Position numbers and translations under genes: made by a program
Part shown: in pieces, positions 10,276-16,357 of the stretch
How the letters are laid out: each line of letters starts with the position of its first letter
Numbering within the stretch: position 1 is the first letter of the stretch
DNA from: Alphaproteobacteria bacterium
GTDB lineage: Bacteria > Pseudomonadota > Alphaproteobacteria > Micropepsales > Micropepsaceae
Assembly (NCBI GenBank): GCA_026400305.1
Contig: JAPLPI010000308.1
Coordinates: forward strand, 1-18,973
DNA length: 18,973 nt
Reading direction: 5' to 3'
The notes under the pieces: model-generated
Databases searched by the model: none
What the model was told of the DNA's origin: nothing
The model's input: only the letters and a program-made list of their open reading frames with translations

Positions 10276-11415
10276 ATGAAGCGCTGTTATTACGAGGCCC
10301 TGGAATGCCAGAAGGGCGCCACTGGCGACATTTTGAAATCTTCCTATCGCAAGCTGGCGATGAAGTTTCACCCCGACAAGAATCCCGGCGACCACACCGC
10401 CGAAATCAAGTTCAAGGAAATCAACGAAGCCTATGACGTCCTGAAGGACGATCAGAAACGCGCGGCTTATGACCGCTTCGGCCACGCCGCCTTCGAAGGC
10501 GGCATGGGCGCAGCCGCGGGCGCGCGCGGCGGCAATCCGTTCGGCGACTTAGGCAGCTTCGGCGATGTGTTCGAGGATATCTTCGGCCAGATGATGGGCG
10601 GGGCGTCTCGCGCCAAGCGCCAGAACCGCGGCCAGGACCTGCGCTACAATCTGGAGATCAGCCTGGAGGAAGCCGCGCGCGGCCGCAGCGCCGAGATCAA
10701 GGTACCCGCCATGGTGGCCTGCGATGTCTGCGCTGGCAGCGGTGCCGAAACCGGGCACCAGCCGGAGACCTGCCCCACCTGCCAGGGCCACGGCAAGGTG
10801 CGCGCCACCCAGGGCTTCTTTACCATCGAGCGCAGCTGCTCGGCCTGCCGCGGCTCGGGCAAGATCATCCGCAATCCCTGCAAAGCCTGCCGCGGCGCCG
10901 GGGCGGTCCAGAAGGAGCGCACCCTCAATGTGGACGTGCCGCCCGGCGTCGAGGAAGGCACTCGCATCCGCCTGTCCGGCGAAGGCGCGGTTGGTGCCAA
11001 TGGCGGCCCGTCCGGCGATCTTTATATTTTCCTGTCGGTCGCCGAGCATCCCATCTTCCAGCGCGACGGCCATGACCTGCACTGCCGCGCGCCGGTCAGC
11101 TTTGTCACCGCAGCCATGGGCGGGTCCATCGAAGTGCCGACCCTGGACGGCGGCCGGACAAAGGTGGTCATCCCCGAAGGCACCCAGCCGGGGCGGCAAT
11201 TCCGCCTGAAGGCCAAGGGTATGCCGGTGCTGCGCAGCGCCCAGAAGGGCGACCTGTATGTCGAGGTCGCGGTGGAGACGCCGGTCAGGCTGACCAAGCG
11301 CCAGAAGGAATTGCTGCGCGAGTTCGAAATTGAAAGCGGCGCCGGCACCCATCCGGAGGCCGAAGGCTTCCTGGCGCGGTTGAAAGAGTTTTGGAACGGC
11401 TGCGATAAAGCCTAA
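10276..11415 (+). CDS. dnaJ: Chaperone DnaJ (Hsp40)
   Basis: DnaJ delivers unfolded protein to DnaK and stimulates its ATPase. The 379-residue product has the full type-I layout. The J domain (about 1-70) has HPD at 32-34 and the [12 protein letters not shown] helix; a Gly/Phe-rich linker follows ([19 protein letters not shown]). Four zinc-binding repeats come next: [24 protein letters not shown] and CKACRGAG. The two substrate-binding C-terminal domains include [18 protein letters not shown] and [13 protein letters not shown]. The N-terminus [10 protein letters not shown] has Cys where enterobacterial DnaJ has Asp, a form I associate with alphaproteobacteria. It lies 67 bases after dnaK behind a terminator, so expression likely relies on readthrough. 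A GGGGGCGGA stretch upstream is a poor to moderate ribosome site. Confidence 0.97.
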   Translation: MKRCYYEALECQKGATGDILKSSYRKLAMKFHPDKNPGDHTAEIKFKEINEAYDVLKDDQKRAAYDRFGHAAFEGGMGAAAGARGGNPFGDLGSFGDVFEDIFGQMMGGASRAKRQNRGQDLRYNLEISLEEAARGRSAEIKVPAMVACDVCAGSGAETGHQPETCPTCQGHGKVRATQGFFTIERSCSACRGSGKIIRNPCKACRGAGAVQKERTLNVDVPPGVEEGTRIRLSGEGAVGANGGPSGDLYIFLSVAEHPIFQRDGHDLHCRAPVSFVTAAMGGSIEVPTLDGGRTKVVIPEGTQPGRQFRLKAKGMPVLRSAQKGDLYVEVAVETPVRLTKRQKELLREFEIESGAGTHPEAEGFLARLKEFWNGCDKA

Positions 11416-11448
11416 GCTGGCGCCATAAAAACAGGGCAAGGCCAACCC

Positions 11449-12006
11449 GTGACAACAACCCTTGCCGACAATCTGCGCTTCCTGCGCGCCCTGTTCGCCA
11501 ATCCCAAAAGCATTGGCGCTATCTTTCCGTCCAGCCCTGCCTTGGCCCAGGCCATTGCCCGCCAGATCGATCCAGGGTGCGGCTCGGTACTGGAAATCGG
11601 TCCGGGGACCGGCGTGATCAGCCAGGCGATTCTGGCGCGGGGCGTGGCGCCGCAAGATCTCACCCTGCTGGAATATGACGAGGAATTCGCCAAGCACCTG
11701 GCCGCCCGTTTCCCGAAGGTGCATGTAGTGCAGGGCGACGCCTTTGAGCTGGATCGCACCCTGGGCGCCCGCCCGCTCTTTGCCGCCATCATCTCCTGCC
11801 TGCCGCTGCTGAACTTTCCGGCGGCCGAGCGTGTGACCTTCATGGATGGGCTGGCGGCTCGGCTGAAGCCGGGGGCGCCGCTGATCCAGTTTTCCTATGG
11901 CCTGCATGCCCCGGTGGTGCCGCCGGACGGCTTTTCCATCACTTGCACAGCCTTCGTCCTGGCCAATATCCCCCCCGCCAAGGTCTGGGTTTACCGCAAA
12001 ATTTGA
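11449..12006 (+). CDS. Class I SAM-dependent methyltransferase, PmtA-like (phospholipid N-methyltransferase)
   Basis: The 185-residue protein has the SAM-binding motif I VLEIGPGTGVIS at 48-59, an acidic post-I strand LLEYDEEF, GDAFE at 96-100, and a motif IV-like SCLPLLNFP. The N-terminal FLRALFANPKSIGAIFPSSP and the late IQFSYG are hallmarks of the bacterial PmtA group, which methylates phosphatidylethanolamine stepwise toward phosphatidylcholine; related proteins are filed with rRNA adenine methyltransferase-like enzymes. The start is GTG at 11449, with AAGG 7 bases upstream. It lies 33 bases after dnaJ with no terminator between, so co-transcription with dnaJ is likely, and I recall similar dnaKJ-pmtA linkage in rhizobia (unchecked). 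Substrate is inferred, not shown; another small-molecule or lipid methyltransferase role is possible. Confidence 0.8.
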   Translation: MTTTLADNLRFLRALFANPKSIGAIFPSSPALAQAIARQIDPGCGSVLEIGPGTGVISQAILARGVAPQDLTLLEYDEEFAKHLAARFPKVHVVQGDAFELDRTLGARPLFAAIISCLPLLNFPAAERVTFMDGLAARLKPGAPLIQFSYGLHAPVVPPDGFSITCTAFVLANIPPAKVWVYRKI

Positions 12007-12009
12007 GAG

Positions 12010-12053
12010 TTTTGCAGCGGGTTATGCTGCAGCAAAATAGTGCAGCAGAATGA
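12010..12053. repeat. Inverted repeat and three TGCAGC near-repeats between convergent genes
   Basis: TTTTGCAGC (12010-12018) faces GCTGCAGCAAAA (12026-12037), giving a 6-bp core stem with an imperfect extension. The segment also reads as three similar units beginning TGCAGC at 12013, 12028 and 12041, the last two directly adjacent 13-mers (TGCAGCAAAATAG, TGCAGCAGAATGA). The A/T flanks are on the wrong sides for a classical terminator on either strand. The 91-base gap between the methyltransferase and pckA holds nothing else I recognise. Confidence 0.4.
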
Positions 12054-12097
12054 TCTATGCGCTCCCTATGCTGCGCGATAAATAATTGATTTCGCTA

Positions 12098-13699
12098 TTA
12101 TTCCGCGGCTTCGGCCAGCTCTGGGGCGGCTTGCAGCACGTCCAGGCCGACATGGGCCTCGAACTTCTTGAAGTTGGCCTGGAACATGGAAACCAGCTTG
12201 CGGGCCTGGGCGTCGTAAGCCGCCTTGTCGGCCCAGGTGTCGCGCGGCTTCAGGATGGCGGCATCTACCCCCGGGACCAAGACCGGCACCCGGAACTTGA
12301 AGTGCGGATCGACCCGCATCTCCACCGAGGCCAGGCTGCCGTCCAGGGCGGCATTGAGCAGGGCACGGGTCGCCTTGATGGGCATGCGGCTGCCGGTGCC
12401 GAAGGCCCCGCCGGTCCAGCCCGTATTCACCAGCCAGCAATCGGCCTGCTGCTCGGCGATCAGGGCCCGCAGTAGGTTGCCGTATTCGGAAGGGTGGCGC
12501 GGCATGAAGGGGGCGCCAAAGCAGGTGGAGAAAGTCGGCTGCGGCTCCTTGCCCAGGCCCTTTTCGGTACCGGCCACCTTGGCGGTAAAGCCGGACAGGA
12601 AGTGATACATGGCCTGACTGGGGGTCAGCCGGGCGATGGGCGGCAACACGCCAAAGGCATCGGCCGTCAGCATGATGACGTTCTTGGGGTGTCCCGCCCG
12701 GCCAGTGGCCGAGGCGTTGGGGATGTAATCGATTGGGTACGCAGCGCGCGTATTCTCGGCATAAGTTGCGTCGTTCAGATCGAGCGCCCGTGTGGCGGGG
12801 TCCATCACCACATTCTCCAGCACCGTGCCGAAACGCTCGGTGGTCGAGAAAATCTCCGGCTCCGCCTCGCGGCTCAGCTTGATGACCTTGGCATAGCAGC
12901 CCCCTTCGATGTTGAAGATGCCGTTTTCGCTCCAGCCATGCTCGTCATCGCCGATCAGCGTGCGCGAGGCGTCAGCCGACAGGGTGGTCTTACCGGTACC
13001 GGAAAGCCCGAAAAAGATGGCCGCTTCGCCGTTCGCCCCGACATTGGCCGAGCAGTGCATGCTCATCACCCGCTTGGCCGGCAGCAGATAGTTCATGATG
13101 GTGAAAACCGACTTCTTCATCTCACCGGCATAGGAGGTGCCGCCGATCAGGATCATCTTCTTGTCGAAGTTCACCGCGATCACGGTCTGGCTGGCACAGC
13201 CATGGCGCGCCGGATCGGCGTTGAAGCTGGGCAAGTCGATGATGGTGAATTCAGGATCGAACGTCTTCAGTTCTTGAGCGGTAGGCCGGATCAGCAGCTG
13301 ATGCACGAACAGCGAGTGCCAGGCGAATTCGGTGATCACCCGCACCGAGATGCGGTGGGTGAGATCGGCGCCGCCGAACAGATCCTTGGCGAACAGCTCA
13401 CACCCTTCGGCATGGGCCATCATGTCGGCATAAAGCACATCGAAATGCGCGGGGCTCATCGGCTTGTTGTTGTCCCACCAAACCTGGGATTCGGTGGAGG
13501 CGTCGCGCACCACAAACTTGTCCGATGCCGAGCGTCCGGTATGCACCCCTGTGCGCACCACCAGCGGACCATTCTTGGCAACCATTCCTTCGCCGCGGCG
13601 TATCGCTTCTTCGTACAAGGCCGGCGCGCTGAGATTAAAGTTCACGCCTTTGAGGTTGCGAAAGCCGTGGCGGGAAAGGCCAAAAGCGGTGTCGGTCAT
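12098..13699 (-). CDS. pckA: Phosphoenolpyruvate carboxykinase (ATP)
   Basis: PckA converts oxaloacetate and ATP to phosphoenolpyruvate, CO2 and ADP, the first committed step of gluconeogenesis from TCA intermediates. The 533 residues match the ATP-dependent family. Visible motifs are [14 protein letters not shown] at 49-62, the PEPCK-specific [14 protein letters not shown] at 186-199, the kinase-1a P-loop GLSGTGKTT at 231-239, the metal-binding DDEHGW at 251-256, and NTGWTGG near the C-terminus. ATG at 13699 is supported by GGAG 7 bases upstream. The gene converges on the PmtA-like gene and diverges from a moeB/thiF-type gene. Its upstream region has a promoter candidate, an inverted repeat around the start site, and two palindromes, consistent with carbon-source regulation. 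Together with the MaeB in this window it gives both routes from C4 acids to C3 compounds. Confidence 0.97.
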   Translation of the reverse strand: MTDTAFGLSRHGFRNLKGVNFNLSAPALYEEAIRRGEGMVAKNGPLVVRTGVHTGRSASDKFVVRDASTESQVWWDNNKPMSPAHFDVLYADMMAHAEGCELFAKDLFGGADLTHRISVRVITEFAWHSLFVHQLLIRPTAQELKTFDPEFTIIDLPSFNADPARHGCASQTVIAVNFDKKMILIGGTSYAGEMKKSVFTIMNYLLPAKRVMSMHCSANVGANGEAAIFFGLSGTGKTTLSADASRTLIGDDEHGWSENGIFNIEGGCYAKVIKLSREAEPEIFSTTERFGTVLENVVMDPATRALDLNDATYAENTRAAYPIDYIPNASATGRAGHPKNVIMLTADAFGVLPPIARLTPSQAMYHFLSGFTAKVAGTEKGLGKEPQPTFSTCFGAPFMPRHPSEYGNLLRALIAEQQADCWLVNTGWTGGAFGTGSRMPIKATRALLNAALDGSLASVEMRVDPHFKFRVPVLVPGVDAAILKPRDTWADKAAYDAQARKLVSMFQANFKKFEAHVGLDVLQAAPELAEAAE

Positions 13700-13700
13700 T

Positions 13701-13729
13701 CTGGCGCTCCGAAAAGAAAACTGCGCCAG
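13701..13729 (-). promoter_or_regulatory. Inverted repeat overlapping the pckA leader and ribosome site
   Basis: CTGGCGC (13701-13707) and GCGCCAG (13723-13729) form a perfect 7-bp inverted repeat around a 15-base spacer. One arm touches the pckA GGAG site and the other touches the -10 candidate. It could be an operator or, if transcription starts further upstream, an mRNA hairpin masking the ribosome site. Confidence 0.4.
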
Positions 13730-13757
13730 CTATAGTGGCTGGCCCGCGCGCCTTCAA
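13729..13757 (-). promoter_or_regulatory. Candidate pckA promoter
   Basis: On the minus strand TTGAAG (13757-13752) is followed after 17 bases by TATAGC (13734-13729), about 30 bases before the pckA ATG. Hexamers and spacing fit a sigma-70-type promoter. Confidence 0.5.
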
Positions 13758-13769
13758 ATGTATTCTAGC

Positions 13770-13790
13770 GTTCCGGAACAGAATTTCTGT
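13770..13790. promoter_or_regulatory. Two overlapping palindromes in the pckA / moeB-type intergenic region
   Basis: GTTCCGGAAC (13770-13779) is a perfect 10-bp palindrome with a central CG. It overlaps by two bases ACAGAA-T-TTCTGT (13778-13790), also perfect. They lie just upstream of the pckA -35 candidate, where an activator would bind, and next to an AT-rich block (13793-13826) that may hold the divergent promoter. The binding protein is unknown. Confidence 0.4.
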
Positions 13791-13876
13791 GTTCTTATAA
13801 GGTATTATAAGTATTATTTGTAATAACGTCTTGCTACTACGTTGCTCCATTGGACTTTTTGGCCGTAAGAACTTTC

Positions 13877-14650
13877 ATGCTTTCGGACGAGGAATTGGAC
13901 CGCTATGCCCGCCACCTGGTGCTGCGGGAAGTGGGTGGCACAGGCCAGGCCCGCATCCGCGCCGCCAAGGTGCTGATGTTGGGCGCAGGGGGCCTTGGCA
14001 GTCCCGTGGCGCTGTACCTGGCGGCGGCAGGCATCGGGCGGCTGGGCCTGGTGGATGACGATGCCGTCAGCCTGTCGAACCTGCAGCGCCAGATCCTGTT
14101 CCGCACAGCCGATGTCGGACGCGCCAAGGTCGAAGCCGGGGCTGAAGCCCTGAACGCTCTGAACCCGGGTGTCCAAATCGATTGCCATCACATGCGCGTC
14201 ACGTCTGCGAATGTGATGGAATTGATTGCGCCATACGACATCGTCGCCGACGGCTCAGACAATTTCGCAACCCGCTTCCTGCTCAACGATGCCTGCTTCT
14301 TCGCCGGCAAGCCACTGGTGTCGGCGGCGGTGACCGAGTTCGAAGGCCAGCTGGCCACCTACAAGGGCTATGACCCGGCACTCCCCTGCTACCGCTGCCT
14401 GTTCCCGGAGCCTCCGCCGCCTGACACGGTGCCCAATTGCTCCGAAACTGGCGTCCTTGGCGCCGCAGCCGGGGTAATGGGATCGCTGCAGGCGCTGGAA
14501 GTGTTGAAGGAAGCCGCCAGACTGGGCACGGGTCTGGCTGGGAAAATTCTGATTTACAAGGCACTTAGAACGGAATTCCACACCGCCAGGCTGGCCAAGG
14601 ACCCCGACTGTGCCCTGTGCGGCAACAGGCCAACAATTACCGGCCTTTGA
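13877..14650 (+). CDS. MoeB/ThiF-family adenylyltransferase (E1-like sulfur-carrier activating enzyme)
   Basis: Members adenylate the C-terminal glycine of a ubiquitin-like sulfur carrier (MoaD for molybdopterin, ThiS for thiamine). The ATP site is GAGGLGSP at 36-43 with DDDAV and NLQRQILF (R71). DGSDNFATR at 125-133 carries the conserved D127. Zinc is held by CYRC (171-174) and CALC (245-248). C188 in PNCSETGVLG matches the catalytic cysteine position of MoeB and ThiF, and GVMGSLQALEVLK follows. I start at ATG 13877 (MLSDEELDRYARH), giving 257 residues, the family size; the upstream in-frame TTG at 13850 would add nine unconserved residues. No carrier-protein gene is adjacent, so MoeB versus ThiF (or another carrier partner) cannot be decided. 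It diverges from pckA. Confidence 0.88.
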   Translation: MLSDEELDRYARHLVLREVGGTGQARIRAAKVLMLGAGGLGSPVALYLAAAGIGRLGLVDDDAVSLSNLQRQILFRTADVGRAKVEAGAEALNALNPGVQIDCHHMRVTSANVMELIAPYDIVADGSDNFATRFLLNDACFFAGKPLVSAAVTEFEGQLATYKGYDPALPCYRCLFPEPPPPDTVPNCSETGVLGAAAGVMGSLQALEVLKEAARLGTGLAGKILIYKALRTEFHTARLAKDPDCALCGNRPTITGL

Positions 14651-14655
14651 TGTCA

Positions 14656-14677
14656 CGGTTAACCGCGCTTTAAAGCG
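14656..14677. promoter_or_regulatory. Two adjacent perfect palindromes upstream of the unknown gene
   Basis: CGGTTAACCG (14656-14665) is followed immediately by CGCTTTAAAGCG (14666-14677). A promoter-like pair, TTGATG (14647-14652) and TTTAAA (14669-14674) 16 bases apart, overlaps them, so the palindromes may be operators for the gene that starts at 14729. There is no T-run, so a terminator for the preceding gene is unlikely. Confidence 0.35.
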
Positions 14678-14728
14678 GACTGCGGCAACATCATTCCATT
14701 GGGGCGCCTTCGCGTCCCGGGGACCGGG

Positions 14729-16033
14729 ATGGGACGGGAAATACACTACGAGATCTTCAAACGCGTCGGAGCCAAGGGCGGCTGGACGATGCATGACGTG
14801 CACAATGACCGCGATGGCGCGATCAACATTGCGCAAGAATTGATGGCGGCCGATAAGGCCACCGGCGTTAAGGTCGTCAAGGAAACTTACAACGACGACA
14901 CCGGCGATTTTCTCAACCTCAAGATTTTCGAGGATGGCCACAACCAGATGAAGGTTGCGCCGGCGCAGGAAGATGCGCCGCACGCCATTCCTTGCTTCAA
15001 GCCGGAAGACCTTTATTCCTATCACGCGCGCCAGACCATGAGCCGGCTGCTGACCGACCTCTTGTCGCGCGGCAAGGTCACCATTACCGAACTGATCCAC
15101 CGCGCCGACATGCTGGAAGCCACGGGCACCGTCTATCAGCACACTATCCAGAAGGTTGCGGTGGTGCAGGCCGCCAACACCACCACCCCGGTGCAGCAGA
15201 TCGTCAAGAGCCTGAACGAGCTCACCACCCAGGCCTTCAACCGCGTCTATCGCGATCAGCGCAAGGGCCTGTTCCCCGATCCGGCGCCGGAGCAATTTGC
15301 CGAACTGGCGGCCAAGCTGGCCGGCCAGGGCGATGCCGCCTACATCTTCAACGGCGCGCTGGCGCGGCATCTGAAGGATGCCAAGGGCTGGGACCACAAG
15401 GTCTTGATGCTGATCACCATCATGAAAAAACCGCCCGCCGAGGAAGCGCCGCGCAAGCTGCTGCTATCCTCGATCGACGCCGTTCTGGCGGAAATTCTCA
15501 ACGGTTCGGCGGCGCTGCAGGACCTGATGGGCCCGGCGGAAAATCTGGACCAGGCGCTGAACCAGCTGGTAAACCTGTTCCTGGGCAAACTGCCCGAGGG
15601 TAGCAAGGCGGGCCTGGCCGCACTGACGCATCATTTCGCCGCCGATTCTCTGCCCGAAGCGCGCACCGCGGTGGCCAACCGCATCGTGATGGGCGTGGGC
15701 AAGTATCTGTCCCACGATGACCTGATCGCCGCCTTTACCTTGCGTTCCAAGCGCCTAGTGGCCAATGAAGCGATGGGCCAGCATATCGCCGAGGCCCCGA
15801 TCGAGGAAAAAGTCGAGCGCATCATGTTCGTCGAGGACAATATCATCGACACGGAAAACAAGCGCCAGCTGTCGACTTACATCATGCCGGTGCTGAACTC
15901 GGCGGCGTTTGAAAACCATTTCCAGAATCCCAAACTGCCACTGGTGCAGCGGTTGCAGCGCCTGGCCCAGTTGCAGGCGCGCGTGCGGCGTTCGGGCTTC
16001 ATTGAAGTCACGCGCCAGGAAATCGCGGTCTAG
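14729..16033 (+). CDS. Protein of unknown function, probably the first 434 residues of a longer protein
   Basis: I do not recognise this family. The first 70 residues (MGREIHYEIFKRVGAKGGW..., ending LNLKIFEDG) look like a compact alpha/beta domain with VKVVKETYND as a strand. The remainder is almost wholly helical, with Leu/Ala-rich amphipathic helices, no signal peptide and no membrane segment, so a cytoplasmic scaffold or regulatory role is possible but unproven. Conserved-looking blocks include YHARQTMSRLLTDLL, KVERIMFVEDNIIDTENKRQ and LQRLAQLQARVRRSGF. ATG 14729 is preferred to the in-frame TTG at 14699; a G-rich stretch precedes it. The TAG at 16031-16033 cuts through what appears to be a continuous helix, since the next ORF follows at once in the same frame. 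It stands 78 bases after the moeB-type gene. Confidence 0.75.
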   Translation: MGREIHYEIFKRVGAKGGWTMHDVHNDRDGAINIAQELMAADKATGVKVVKETYNDDTGDFLNLKIFEDGHNQMKVAPAQEDAPHAIPCFKPEDLYSYHARQTMSRLLTDLLSRGKVTITELIHRADMLEATGTVYQHTIQKVAVVQAANTTTPVQQIVKSLNELTTQAFNRVYRDQRKGLFPDPAPEQFAELAAKLAGQGDAAYIFNGALARHLKDAKGWDHKVLMLITIMKKPPAEEAPRKLLLSSIDAVLAEILNGSAALQDLMGPAENLDQALNQLVNLFLGKLPEGSKAGLAALTHHFAADSLPEARTAVANRIVMGVGKYLSHDDLIAAFTLRSKRLVANEAMGQHIAEAPIEEKVERIMFVEDNIIDTENKRQLSTYIMPVLNSAAFENHFQNPKLPLVQRLQRLAQLQARVRRSGFIEVTRQEIAV

Positions 16034-16357
16034 ATGGCCGCGCTGGCGGTGCATATGGAAGCACGCGGCAAGCTTTTCGAATCCATCGAGGCGCGCAGCA
16101 CCAATCCGGTGGAGAAGGCCCAGACCCTGCTGAAGCTGGCGACGGGCAACTTGCTTACCGAGGGCCAATTGTCCAACAAGGCGCGGGAATTGATCCTGGG
16201 CTATATGTCCAAGCCCGGCTTCCTGACCGGCTATATGGCGGCCCAGAGCAAGGACGGCGCGGCCCCCGATAGCGAAAAGCTGATGGCCGAGCTTATGGAA
16301 ACCTTGGGCAAGGCGGGCATTACGGCCGATACGGGATTGGAGTCGATCGCCGCTTAG
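16034..16357 (+). CDS. Unknown protein, 107 residues: likely C-terminal part of the preceding gene
   Basis: The ATG directly follows the TAG of the previous ORF with no spacer and lies in the same frame. The product (MAALAVHMEARGKLFESIEA...) is helical, with no signal peptide, membrane segment or known motif, and it continues the style of the upstream protein; ELILGYMSKPGFLTGYM is a distinctive block. AGGA lies 13 bases before the ATG, further than is ideal. Two readings remain: a single protein of about 541 residues interrupted by one substitution or sequence error, or two coupled cistrons with re-initiation. I favour the first. Its stop overlaps by three bases the TAA stop of polA, which runs the opposite way. 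Confidence 0.65.
   Translation: MAALAVHMEARGKLFESIEARSTNPVEKAQTLLKLATGNLLTEGQLSNKARELILGYMSKPGFLTGYMAAQSKDGAAPDSEKLMAELMETLGKAGITADTGLESIAA

Noticed and set aside
10276..10310. Odd DnaJ N-terminus ([10 protein letters not shown] rather than KRDYYEVLGV) as a sign of damage
   Set aside because: This form matches what I recall of many alphaproteobacterial DnaJ proteins, and the HPD motif and all zinc repeats are intact.
12010..12037. Inverted repeat as a bidirectional terminator
   Set aside because: T-run precedes and A-run follows the stem on both strands, the reverse of terminator order.
13831..13876. Earlier starts (13831 or TTG 13850) for the moeB/thiF-type gene
   Set aside because: 13831 is in another frame, and the TTG adds nine residues not seen in the family; MLSDEELDRYARH is the typical beginning.
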